A program made the translations under genes and the position numbers. Of a stretch of DNA of 64,000 nucleotides, positions 45,216-56,480 are shown piece by piece. Origin of the DNA: Ephydatia muelleri (taxonomy: Eukaryota > Porifera > Demospongiae > Spongillida > Spongillidae). The first letter of the stretch is position 1, and each line of letters begins with the position of its first letter. The notes under the pieces were generated by a model. That model was not told the origin of the DNA. It worked only from the letters and a program-made list of their open reading frames with translations, and did no database searches. Location: contig JABACO010000006.1 in NCBI GenBank assembly GCA_013339895.1, forward strand, positions 2,581,319 to 2,645,318, written 5' to 3'.

Positions 45216-46279
45216 GATCAGAGCCAACTCCAGGGCCATTCTATCTGTTTAACTTTGTTGTGTGTATCTAATGCATGTATTTCATGTTTTTTTTTTAACT
45301 CCTGCACTGCTGTGTTGGGTCTTCGCTCACTATACCAACTTGCACCTGCAGCATATATAGCCTCTATTTGCTCAGCTGGGTTTGGTTCAGAAACAAATCT
45401 TCACCTCTGTTCTGCAATTGCAGATTTTAATTCTGCTGTTTCACCTGACAAGGCACTGCAAATTCACTCCCTTCTCTCAGCGTCTCTGGTCTCCCAAAAA
45501 GAACTATCCAGCACATTGGACACCTGCATATTCAATCTGCTGTTGGAAACCTCCTCCAATGCTGACCAAGCACGATTGCTTTCTGTTTCCGCACCACATG
45601 CATCATCCTGGCTGTCTGTTCTACCATCACAGGGGCTGGGTCTACATCTTGATGCACCGGTCCATGAAGTTGCCATAAAATTGTGACTTGGTATGGAAAC
45701 TTCCCAGGGATCCCAGTGTGCACTTTGCCCTGGCAATGCCTTGACCCTCTGGGACATCATGCCACCACTTGTAAGCGTGGCGGTGATGTGGTGGTACGAC
45801 AAAAAACCCTTCGTGATGTTCTGGCTGAAACATGCCACCGGGCCCATCTTGGCATCCAAGTGGAAGCTGGCAATGACCCCACAGCCCATCATAGCCACAC
45901 CCATCCTGCTGACCTTCTGTTGACTAACTGGACAACAGGCAAGACAGCTGCCTTTGATATCTCTGTAACCTCTCCGCTCAACACACATACCCTTATGGAA
46001 GGGGGAGTGTCTTCAGGATCAGCTGCCCTTGCCAGTGAAGGCAGAAAGCACAGGGCCAATGATGCAAAATGCAAAGAACTCGGCTGGTTGTGTGTTCCCC
46101 TGGTAGCAGATACTTATGGTGCATGGGGAAATGAAGCCTTCTCACTGCTGGCTTCTCGGCTTGCCACACTTACATGCAGGCCCAAGTCGGCTGTACTTAG
46201 AGACATCTATGGCAGACTCAACCTCCATCTATTGAGGGCCAATGCCACTGCCATCCTCACCAGATGTATTTTGAATTAA
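45216..46279 (+). pseudogene. C-terminal zinc finger and restriction-like endonuclease of a retroelement
   Basis: Two overlapping frames give, in order, ARLLSVSAPHASSWLSVLP and LGLHLDAPVHEVAIKL, a zinc-binding motif (CTLPWQCLDPLGHHATTC region), GGDVVVRQKTLRDVL, a putative PD-(D/E)XK core (HPADLLLTN...KTAAFDISVTSPL), GWLCVPLVADTYGAWG and YGRLNLHLLRANATAIL. This pattern is widespread in uncharacterised animal retroelement proteins; the RT half is absent here. A frameshift near 45680 and stop codons make it a fragment. Assignment of the nuclease fold is by motif only. Confidence 0.65.
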
Positions 46280-46980
46280 CATTAACTATAGGCTATGTTT
46301 AAGATTGTACTCATGTGTATGTATTGTAATATTGATTTGTATTGTATAAATAAATAATGAGTTAATGTGACCAGTGACACTTTTGCCCAATTTATATGAA
46401 AGAAGCCATTTATATGAAAGAAGAATAAATGTGCCATCACAATACACTTTCTAAGGCAGTGGGTCGCATGTGGTTGTGCATGTGTCATGTTTGACATGCT
46501 TTGTATATGGTTCTGTGTAGTAACGTTGCTGATTTTAAGGGTTGAAAGTTGGATAATTATGCATACATACTCACCCCCAAACGAAGATCACTGACAGGCA
46601 TGGATTACATGATTTCATGCAATTACTATATTTCACTTTATATATATATTTGTTCCACTCATTTTAAAAATGTATGCAGCAGTGTGTGGGAGCGCACGCG
46701 CAACATGCCTTATTAGTACATGACGTCATGCATGTTATGTATACCAATAGTGTGTGTAAGTGACCACTAGATTCTGTTCTACACCAGACCCCTGGCTAGT
46801 TACTACTAACTTACGAAAGAATGAAGGTGCCGGGCCTTTTTGTAAGACTTCTTGCTTTCTGGATCGTTTGCGTAACGGTTCTTGTCAAAAATGCCACGCT
46901 CAAGCAATATCTAGCGACTCGTCTGCTTATGCTATGCGCACCCTCTATTGTTATATATTATAATAGAATACAAGTGGTGC
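46280..46980. other. Non-coding core part of the foldback element
   Basis: AT-rich, no gene recognised. Confidence 0.4.
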
Positions 46981-47764
46981 ATGATACCGTTAATGATGTA
47001 ATTAAACCAAGCTACACAAATATATGTATTCTGGTTCAGAAGGTCATAATACGAAATATAAACTAAATTTCCGATCGAATGAGGCGCCAAGGGTAACGAG
47101 TATGCATTATCTTTGCTGTCGTAGCTTTCTAAGCGTATGCAGTTTCACTAATGATATATTCGCCGTTCGAATATTCATAGAGGCCTAACACGCGCGCTTG
47201 CTAAATTTAAATTGATGCCGCGGGGCGATCGGTGTCCTGTTAATCGTATTCACGACACTTAATTCCAGATTCACGCATGTACCGCGCAATTGGAGTGTGT
47301 GTGCGTGCGTCTGTGTGCATGTGTGTGTGTACATGTGTGTGTGTGTGTGTGTGCGTGTGTGTGTGATGAAGAATAATTCAGGCTTTCTCACTCGCGTATA
47401 GTCTCGCGGAGCTAGAACCCGCAGTATATATGCAGCTAGGCTATAGAAGGACAACCGGGATAAAGGTGTGGCTTCGTAGTTATTAGAAAGCCCGATTCCA
47501 TTCCGGACTCATATCGGTTCCATACCAAAATTTCAAATATACGATTTTCCAAAATAATTAAATGTGACAAAACCAATAATTGAGCCCATTTTACGCAATC
47601 GTTCGAATTCTCGACTTCCCAATCCAAGCTGCCATCGAAATTGAGGCGAAAGTCTGGCAAAATGTGATTATGTCATTAAACGAAAGATCAAAAAATGGCA
47701 ATAAAATGGACAAACAAGAGTGCCATTAATAGAGAAATCGACATGGCGGAAAGGCACACAGACC

Positions 47765-48004
47765 CTCTATGCTCCACTGCACATGAAATGGTAGACTTGC
47801 TGCAGTTTTTTCACCGTTACTTGCAGATGCAGGAGTCTAGATAAATTCAAAGCATAAATTCTATACAATGCAGGGAATAGCACACATATGTGTGGAACAC
47901 AGACCAAAAATGCACTTTTTTAACACACTATGCTTCACTGCACACGAAATGCTACACTTACAGCAGTTTCTTCAGCTTCACTTGTACATGCAGGAGTCCC
48001 ATGC
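47765..48004. repeat. Two diverged copies of a ~75-bp unit
   Basis: CTATGCTCCACTGCACATGA at 47768 and CTATGCTTCACTGCACACGA at 47929 each begin a block ending ATGCAGGAGTC. The copies are about 160 bases apart. One starts within the foldback element's target duplication. Confidence 0.7.
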
Positions 48005-48046
48005 TATAGTGAGAAATTTAACATGCATACATATCTGCAACTTTAG

Positions 48047-48158
48047 GCCCCACGTGACATTCAGCATAGCTTTGTAACAAGCTGTAACAGGGCCAAGGCT
48101 GTGGTCCTTGCCGACAGGCTGGACCTCAACTTAACACCAAACACAAAAGAACAGAATG
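48047..48158 (+). CDS. Candidate exon of unknown function
   Basis: An open stretch between an acceptor (CAACTTTAG) and a donor (GTAAGTAAG), containing RAKAVVLADRLDLNLTPN and ending KEQN. I recognise no family. It might be a chance pairing of splice signals. Confidence 0.25.
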
Positions 48159-48512
48159 TAAGTAAGATTAGGTTATGCAAAAATTGAATTTCATTCAAAC
48201 GGCTTTACTTTGATATAAAAATGTGTTATTACTTATAATTATTTGCAGGCTTTATAAGCTGCAGAATAACTTGAATAAATTTGGATTTGATTGTCGTTTT
48301 AGTTAATTTTCAGAACAATGCATTTAACAAAAGCTAAAAAGTCCACTGTTATTTAACTTTCTGTTAAATAGTGTTTAAATTTAAGACACATAATGCGGTT
48401 GTTCTTACTTTATTAAATAATAGACAATTGAAACAAAAGGTATAAAATAACAGCTTCACTCTTAAAAAAACATTTCAATAACTCTCTTTTTAATTTTGTT
48501 ATAATACCTTAC

Positions 48513-48636
48513 CATTCCGGGTGGCATCTGTGTCTCCATGTTCTGAAGAATACAATGCATATAATTCACATGACTAATGGAACACAGTTTGTTAAACCTC
48601 ATATGCATCCAGACTTTCTTTGGTCCATGGCTGCGC
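48513..48636 (-). CDS. Candidate 124-nt exon of an unknown gene
   Basis: On -, an acceptor (TTTTCCCAACAG) and donor (GTAAGGTATT) enclose one open frame (HGPKKVWMHMRFNKL...METQMPPGM). It could belong to the same gene as the small exons between 49235 and 52317. No family recognised. Confidence 0.35.
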
Positions 48637-49234
48637 CTGTTGGGAAAATCCCCATTTGCGAGCAAGCAGAAGTATAATCTTTATGGATTAACCTTATCAG
48701 ACCAGTGAAAACATGATGTAATAATTGTACAAAGTCACAACAAGGGACTCCGTGAGGGAAATAGGTAGTAGAATGCACGAGTGTGTACATTATGTGTGTT
48801 TTTATGTCAATAATAAATGTTCTATTACAATTCATAATGTCATTTCAAAACAAGTATTTACAGATAATACGTGCTGTTGATCATCATACTAACTATCTAG
48901 TCACATACATATTCTCCAGGTTGTACCCCACATACACTGTATGACTAATGCATATTAGCCGTTCTGAAAATACGTATTTAGAATTTTTAGCACACGTACA
49001 GGTATCCTTCTGTTTCTAAAAGGGAGACAATAACAGTATAACGGCATTGTGTTATGTATCCTCATTTTAAATGGATATCTTATATGAAAACATCGTTTGT
49101 TATACTTACAGATAGCTGTATATCATTAGCATGTTAAAATATAAATTCTGGATTATTGGCAGCAAATTAAATCAAATTGAAAACATGCTCAATAACACAA
49201 CCAAAATTTTCATTGCATGACTAATTTAACTTAC

Positions 49235-49264
49235 CAATGCATGTTTCCCTTTCTCTGATGAACC
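49235..49264 (-). CDS. Candidate 30-nt microexon
   Basis: On -, CACAATAG acceptor and GTAAGT donor flank 30 nt coding GSSEKGKHAL. It resembles the 36-nt microexon at 49736 (KGKFETALK). Confidence 0.3.
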
Positions 49265-49735
49265 CTATTGTGAAAACCGTAACATATTAATAAACAAATA
49301 GCAACACCTGCATTAGTTATAGTGTACAAATGATAATCTTACCAAATACATCATTTGTTATACTTACAGTCTGTGGCATATAATGCCCATGGCCTTTTTA
49401 CATTTGGATGCTTAAAATTGAACATGCATTGTATTCTTACAGGGCACATGAGTGAATGATTTGTAAATGTTGTATCGTACTCCCCATTAACTCCTATCCC
49501 ATGCTCATTGTGCAGGGGCAATTGACAACTGTATCAATTGTAACTCATTTCCAATTTACCCAGGGAAACTCTGTTTAGGGCAAGAGGATATTGGCCAGCA
49601 CATTTACTCTTTTTAATTCATCATAAATACACTTGCATGGATATGTGATTATAATAGGACGTGCAATCTTTGATATGGCCATTTGTGAAAACGCAAGTTA
49701 CACTCTTGTTGTTAATGGACATGCATGCTACATAC

Positions 49736-49771
49736 CTTCAATGCAGTTTCAAATTTTCCTTTAGGCTTCGC
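49736..49771 (-). CDS. Candidate 36-nt microexon
   Basis: On -, acceptor ACTTTGTAG and donor GTATGTAG flank AKPKGKFETALK. Length divides by three. Confidence 0.3.
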
Positions 49772-50089
49772 CTACAAAGTAAAATCCACAATTACGTTCA
49801 TTTTGTCTACACAAGGTATCCCCAAACACTTTAAACATCTAGAGGATTTATAAATGGCTCTTTTTAGAGGCAACGTGCAATCTTATATCAAATAAAAATG
49901 GTTCTATATCATAAGATACATGTGCATTAACATTATCAATTTACCATTCATATAAATAAACATGCAATTCAACTATCTGTAAACTCATTCATACATCATA
50001 CATGTGCATGATACACTGTAGGCAGAGGTTAGAATTTTATTACATCTTTTACTGTGTAAATACACAGTATTGTAAGAACATATACTTAC

Positions 50090-50101
50090 TGACACTCCAT
50101 C
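50090..50101 (-). CDS. Candidate 12-nt microexon
   Basis: On -, acceptor CTTATCACAG and donor GTAAGTATAT flank DGVS. The end matches the next microexon upstream (VVS then GTAAGT). Confidence 0.25.
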
Positions 50102-50152
50102 CTGTGATAAGTAAACTAACATTCATGATGTCCATTTAAAATAAGGACTTAC

Positions 50153-50179
50153 TGATACAACATCGTCCTGGTCATCAAC
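50153..50179 (-). CDS. Candidate 27-nt microexon
   Basis: On -, acceptor TTGTTTATAG and donor GTAAGTCC flank VDDQDDVVS. Confidence 0.3.
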
Positions 50180-50493
50180 CTATAAACAACAAATCATATT
50201 TCAACAGTTAGAATATTTCGACGTAATAGTACTGGTATAATACATCATTTTATAACTATTTATTCCTATAATTAAGTATTCATGTGGAATGCGAGAATGG
50301 AAGTAGGGTTGCCTGCGCAAATCAAGCTGGATATGTGCATTAACTTTGCACACCTGTACGGATAGAGTCAAAATTAACGAACAGAACAATTCAATAGCAA
50401 TAGGTACCCTCTACTTACAAACCGAATTTGAGGCAATTTGATTACTCCTGCCGAAAGTTATGATGGGTTCATACCTTATGGGGTATCAGGCGT

Positions 50494-50570
50494 TGCAATA
50501 CTTGTCGTGAACTGTTCCATATATATAATTATATGGAACATGCAGTTCACGACAAAATATTGTGATCCAA
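50494..50570. repeat. Imperfect hairpin MITE
   Basis: Arms CTTGTCGTGAACTGTTCCAT and ATGGAACATGCAGTTCACGA pair around a TATATAATTATA centre; the outer parts also match partly (GCAATA/TATTGTG). Confidence 0.75.
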
Positions 50571-50959
50571 ATATTATAAATTTATATTTTTTCCTACTCA
50601 CTCGCATCACCGTTGGTTGCCTAGTAGTGTATTATAAAGCTTTCCCACATTCGCTTGTTTAACTTCATTCCTGTCACGCCCACTCGACTACACTGCAGGG
50701 ATGCTATAACTTAGCTCACATAGCACGTGAACATGCACTACGCACTTGCATTGTTACCTGCCACACACAGACCTACTGTATCTTTGCACACACAAACACA
50801 CCCATGCCACACACACACACATACACACACACACACACATGTACATTGCACATAAGGCCTATTCTGCTAAACTTGTTCTCTGCACCTGCACATGCATTGT
50901 ATTCCATTTAACTGCTTTATGCATGCATTTTATTTCTATACCCTGCCCCTTTGCTCCTT

Positions 50960-51075
50960 GCATGTGGAGCTCCCTTATGGCTGGTTCTCTGTACATACAC
51001 ACCGTTCTCTGAGATGTGAAATAAAAGTGCCTTATTGGGCACAATCCTTACTAGTCATAAGGGAGCTCCACATGC
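50960..51075. mobile_element. 116-bp unit with perfect 20-bp inverted ends
   Basis: GCATGTGGAGCTCCCTTATG at 50960-50979 and its exact complement at 51056-51075. No clear target duplication. Probably a MITE. Confidence 0.7.
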
Positions 51076-51522
51076 AGAAGTTCTCAATTTATATAAAACA
51101 ATAGAGAGAGACACATTACGAGTACAGAAGTTCAGTCCATACAGAAATTGAGAATAGAACCAGTGTCCTCTTAAACATGCATACAAGCAGTTTGCTAGAA
51201 TTGAATGCAAGTGTATGTGCAGAGAACAAGTTCACACCTTGCATGGAATGTACATGAGTTTGTATGTGTGTGCACAAGCCTTGCCTTCAAAATAAAGTTA
51301 TTGTCAGAAACCACATACACCAAAGCCATTCAATTGATTAATTACAACTAGCACAATAAATGAATATGCAGTGTGATCGTTACATGTAACACCGCTAACA
51401 TACAGGTTAGCAACCACATTTAACTTAGTTAGATTTTATTCACTTTTCTTTATAAGCACTCCATTAAGACCATCTTCTTCCACACATAACATTAATTACA
51501 CGCTATCACTATGCACACTTAC

Positions 51523-51546
51523 AGATGGCTGTGTAACCTTCTTAAC
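51523..51546 (-). CDS. Candidate 24-nt microexon
   Basis: On -, acceptor AAAATTCAG and donor GTAAGTGTG flank VKKVTQPS. Confidence 0.3.
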
Positions 51547-52293
51547 CTGAATTTTAAAAAAATTTATGCATATTGTACATTTTAAATGCCCTCCTTTAAA
51601 AATGTTATGTGCAATTTAAGACCCTGTCATTTTATGCTTAGAGATGGTTGTAAGATGGCTAAAAGAAAATAATTATTCAGTCTTTCGGGAATGCATGTGC
51701 ATTACCGAATTGTTCATGGATTCATTTTTGTTTAACATACTACACCCATCTCTAGGTATAAAATAAGATGGGGTCTTAGTACACATAACACTTTTAAGTG
51801 GGCGTTAAAATGAAGGAATCGTAAAATGCAAATATCACATCACCATTACATGTAGGTTGTATTATTTGTAGCGCTTATGTTTTAAATTGTAATTCTTCAT
51901 TTTAATAACTCAATAGTTAAGTTATTATTATTATTATCATTACAAAGAGAAAACGAAATTTTATTTAATTTCAAAATAAATATTACACTGAATATACTTA
52001 TACATGGGATAACAGTACAATATTTAGAACTGAATGTTGTCTCCAGTGGCGGCACCGGGGATCTCATCAGTATGGCTCTGGCATTAGACCGGACGAGGAT
52101 GATACCAAGCTTGCTTTATAGGGCGGACAGGATTTGTTTGTGATGATGGCAATCCGGGAAGCAATAAAAGACAATTAAGTATATTATAATGTACATAAAT
52201 CTGGTCATAAATTTACATCAGCATCAGGATTTAGACCTGCGCATTCATCTTTTTTATCTCTCAAATGAACTTTGCATGGAATTGTTTACTTAC

Positions 52294-52317
52294 TTGAGGA
52301 GTTGTGTAGTCTGAAGG
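52294..52317 (-). CDS. Candidate 24-nt microexon
   Basis: On -, acceptor TTTTCACAATAG and donor GTAAGTAAAC flank PSDYTTPQ. The acceptor is the same as that of the exon at 49235. Confidence 0.3.
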
Positions 52318-52409
52318 CTATTGTGAAAATGATACCATGTTAAATAACACATCACACACCAATCCCCACCATTGTAGGTACAGCATGTGTACAAATGATT
52401 ATGTAACCA

Positions 52410-55400
52410 TTGAAAACAATATCACATAATTTATTCAAGGCGGGCCGTTTCTGCAGTGGCCAATGTCGTGTTGCAAAGAAGGGAAGTTGTTGCAAAAATC
52501 CACCCATTTCCGATAGGGTTGCCTGTGCTCAGCCTTCGCTGCTTAATACTGTCTCTTCGGGGCGTGAAAACTGCTGTTCCTTGGCCATGGATGTAGCCAG
52601 GCCTGATTCATCTACGAATGAGATATCATCCCCTCTGCCTATTAATACCTGTTCTAATAATGGCGCACCCAGCGTATCCTCGGAAGCCGATTCTGTGTGG
52701 AGTCTTCCCCCCTACTGTGAATCCAGTGCACCAAACGTTTTGTGGGATGAAGTAGACAGTGAGACTTTTTCTCATTCTTTGGAAAGTTGCTATTCGGAGG
52801 TTGTTCATTGGAAAAGGTATTTTTTCAGGCTTCTTTTTGGACATGTAGGCAATTGTGTTGTAAAGGAGCTAACTAGACTCTTCAATGCTTTTGCAAATGC
52901 AAGTGCTTTAGAGTCTGTTGCCTTAAAAGCAGCTATGGTTCTACCTTCTCTGCTCCTTCAACGAACTCATGCAAAATCTAAGGCTAAAGAGGATGTGGTA
53001 CATTTAGAGCGACGGCTCAAGCTTTGGCTCAAAGGTGATCTTAACACCCTACTTGTTGAGGGTCGTGCAATTCTGCATCTACTCTCCAGAAAGAGAACTA
53101 CTACTCGGACTAGATCAGCCTCTATGGAAGAGAAGGCTCGCATTTTTGCGAAACTGATGATCGAAGGGAAAGTCAAATCAGTACTGAGAATGATTGCTAA
53201 TGATGAATGTGTTGGTGTTCTTCCTCTTACAGATGAGGTTTTACAAAGCCTAAACGGCAAACATCCTACCAGGAAACAGGCTATTCACACTGCTTTGGTA
53301 GCTCCAAACTCTCCTCCTGAACTAGTCCCACATATCATACTATTTGATACCCTAAATGCAGAGTTGATTCGCAAGGTCTCAATGAAAACAGAAGGTGCTG
53401 CTGGTCCTTCTGGTTTGGATGCAACTGCTTGGAGACACCTTTGCTGTTCATTTCAATCCTCCTTTGATCTCTGTGCTGCATTAGCCTCTGTTGCCAAAAG
53501 AATCTGTACTACCTTTATAGACCCAAAATGTCTCTCAGCTTTTGTTGCCTGTCGGTTGGTTCCTCTTGATAAATGTCCAGGTGTGAGGCCAATTGGTATT
53601 GGGGAAACAATACGGCGTATCATTGGGAAGGCCATCCTGGCAACCATTGGGCAGAATATCATTGATGCTGCAGGCCCTCTTCAGTTATGTGTGGGTCAAC
53701 AAGCTGGTTGTAAAGCAGCAGTACATGCCATGAGTTCTCTATATGATTCCCAGACAACAGAGGCAATTCTACTGGTTGATGCATTTATCCCTCAATCGAG
53801 AGGTTGCTCTTAGAAACATCCAGCACCTTTGTCTTTCACTTTCAGTTGTTCTAATTAATACCTATCGTGAAGACATTGATTTATTTGTTGATGGTGCAAC
53901 ATTGCTTTCAACTGAAGGAACCACTCAAGGTGACCCATTAGCAATGGCAATGTATGGAATTGGCATTTTGCCACTCATTAAGAAGTTACAAACTTGCGAT
54001 GTCACCCAAACTTGGTATGCAGATGATGCAGCAGCTGCTGGGTCAACAGTTAACATTCGATGCTGGTGGGACATGATAACCAAAGCTGGACCAATGTTTG
54101 GATACTACCCTAATGCCTCGAAGACTCACCTCATTGTAAAACAAGAGTATGTGCAATCAGCGAAAGGTCTGTTTGATGGTTCTGGAATCTCAGTAATTGC
54201 TGATGGTGATAGATACCTTGGTGCTGCCATAGGGACGAGAACCTACATTGAACAGTATGTCAAAAACAAAATCTCTGAATTTATTGGTGAGGTAAAAATT
54301 CTATCAGCATTTGCACTTACCCAACCTCATGCAGCATACTCTGCATTCTGTCATGGTCTCATTGGGAAATGGACTTACCTTGCTCGAACCATACCTCACA
54401 GTAGTGAACCCTTCATACCTCTTGAGAATGCCATAAGAACTATTTTTCCCTCACTGGTCAAAGCCCATTCAATGACACTGATCGAAACATGCTGGCACTT
54501 CCAACTCGGCTGGGGGGGTCTTGGTATAATTAATCCATCCTTAATGTCTTTGTATCATTATACAACTTCTGTAAATGTGACTTCTGCTCTGGCTAACCTT
54601 GTCATCACCCGTGCAACTTTGATGCCTTCTGATCTTGGGATCCAACAACTTGAGGAAAAGAACCTGGCACGTAACCAACGTAAAGCAATGGAAACAAGCA
54701 TCTGTCACCGAGTTACTGGCTATACTCCCAGCCAAACAGAAACGATCTGTAGAGATTGCAAGTGAGAAAGGAGCATCCAGCTGGCTGAATGCTCTCCCTA
54801 TTGCAAGGCATGGTTTTGCTCTACACAAGAGTGCTTTTAGAGATGCTATCTGTTTACGCTATGGCTGGCAACCAACCTCTTTTATTACCATCACATTGCA
54901 TATGTGGCTCCATCTATATTGTGGAGCATGCCATGAATTGCCCATCAGGAGGCTTTCCTTCAATTTGACACAACGAGGTGCGAGACTTGACCTCTGCATT
55001 CCTCAGTGAAGTATGTCATAATGTACATACAGAACCTACGTTGCAGCCATTACAGGGTGAGCACCTTAAGTATAAGTCTGCCAATGGAATGGTGGGAGCT
55101 CGACTTGATGTTGCTGCACAGAATTTCTGGGAAAAAGACCACCAAACTGCCTACTTTGATGGTCAGAATATTCAACCCATTTGCTCAATCTTATGCCAAT
55201 TTCTCTATGTCAAAATGCTATAGAAAACATGAACTGGATAAGAAGAGGGAATATGAAGAAAGAGTAAGAGAGATTGAGCATGGATCTTTTTCACCCTTGG
55301 TATTCTCTACAGCTGGAGGTATGGGTCCCATAGCAACCACAGTGTACAAGAGAATAGCATCATTAATTGCTGACAAGAGACAAGAACCGTATTCTACCAC

Positions 55401-55539
55401 TCTTTTTTGGTTGCGATGCAAACTGAGTTTTTCCTTACTTCGCTCAGCAATCATGTGCCTTCGAGGAACCAGGTCATTTCATTCCCACTCACAACACCAT
55501 TCTATAGCTTTGGCCTGTGCAGAGGCAAAGGTCCACTGA
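52410..55539 (+). mobile_element. Retroelement ORF: reverse transcriptase with C-terminal endonuclease-like domain
   Basis: The first frame (52410-53813) holds a Ser/Cys-rich N-terminus, a helical region and the RT start (EGAAGPSGLDATAWRHLC, VRPIGIGETIRRIIGKAI, GQQAGCKAAVHAMSSLYD). After a frameshift near 53785 the palm continues (GTTQGDPLAMAMYG; catalytic TWYADDAAAAG with YADD at 54016-54027; FGYYPNASKTHLIV). Later frames give GASSWLNALP, a cysteine/histidine stretch, a probable nuclease core (VGARLDVAAQNFW, AYFDGQ) and a helical end (YEERVREIEHGSF). At least four frame breaks. This RT type occurs in many invertebrate genomes, but I cannot name its clade; the RT-then-nuclease order recalls R2-like LINEs. 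Confidence 0.8.
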
Positions 55540-56340
55540 AAAAATTTTCAATTGGCCTTGTTTATTTATATTTTGTATCTTTATTTTGTATCCTTTGTGT
55601 ATTATTATTACATACATAATATATTCAATATTGTAATGAATTTATCATCACAGGTGAAATAATGCTGTTACCCCAATACATGCAATTATAGTTGTGCAAG
55701 AGACCTTGACTTAGTTCATAAAAACCTTTACAAGCTTTTTACCTTGTCATGCTTTGTAAAATGTTACATACTATCAAATTTATTTAACTACATATCTCAA
55801 AACATATTGCTTAGTCTAACTAGCATCATACAAGTTTGTTAAAAAGCCTAACAGTACTAAAGCATAGGTTCTAGCCCCGTACATCTCAGTTTACCCCTCT
55901 TTAAATGTACTTAACTTACATGTGATTACCACGTGCACACACTCATAGTAATAGCCCTAATTGTAAAATTAATACTACTGCATTACCTTTGAAGAAGAAG
56001 TTTCCATATCTGTGAATGCATAATAAAAAATTATGGACACATCATAAAAATTATATAAAACGTTCCTAATGCCATTACCGTGTATTTCAAAAATGGTGCA
56101 TCTCACACTTTACTGTGTCCCTGGAACTCTCCAAATTGCTCCATTTCTATCTTTAATCAGGGATGCCAGATCCCTATCAGACAAATTATCCTTGTCTGCT
56201 GTGTAGAGGCTTGCCGCAGATACAAGCCTCCTTACTTCACTGCCTTCTACTGTAATGTAGCAGACCTCTAATATAACAGAGTAAATATGTCAAAGGAGGA
56301 AACACATTCTATTAAATTCTATAGCAAGGCTATTTAAGCG
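55540..56340. other. Spacer after the retroelement
   Basis: AT-rich. One further candidate microexon on - (55987-56009, 23 nt, CACAG acceptor, GTAATG donor). Nothing else recognised. Confidence 0.35.
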
Positions 56341-56471
56341 TAGTCTCGTTCCCAGACCCACCATGACGTAAGCGTTTATCGCTTACAAGTATAAACACTA
56401 CGACACCTGTCGTAGTGTTTATACTGTAAGCGATAAACGCTTACGTCATGGTGGGTCTGGGAACGAGACTA
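56341..56471. mobile_element. Near-perfect palindromic MITE with 9-bp target duplication (copy 3)
   Basis: Both ends read TAGTCTCGTTCCCAGACCC; arms of about 60 bases pair almost throughout. ATTTAAGCG flanks both sides (56332-56340, 56472-56480). Confidence 0.93.
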
Positions 56472-56480
56472 ATTTAAGCG

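Larger units (their letters stand above)
40875..47764. mobile_element. Complex foldback element with long multi-copy inverted termini
   Basis: The outermost ends are GGTCTGTGTGCC (40875) and GGCACACAGACC (47764), flanked by CTCTAT (40869-40874 and 47765-47770; seven bases if one G is shared). A terminal unit R (about 400-490 bp) occurs four times: + at 40875-41372, - at 41766-42172, + at 42166-42648, - at 47365-47764. Each is next to a CA/TG tract, followed in the complete units by block S. A further block (43120-43350) is inverted at 46985-47190. No transposase is visible; the core holds retroelement tails and microsatellites. I infer a non-autonomous foldback-type transposon. Confidence 0.75.

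Noticed and set aside
52060..52170. Last exon of the microexon gene on -
   Set aside because: A frame ending in a stop is present, but I found no convincing splice acceptor in front of it.
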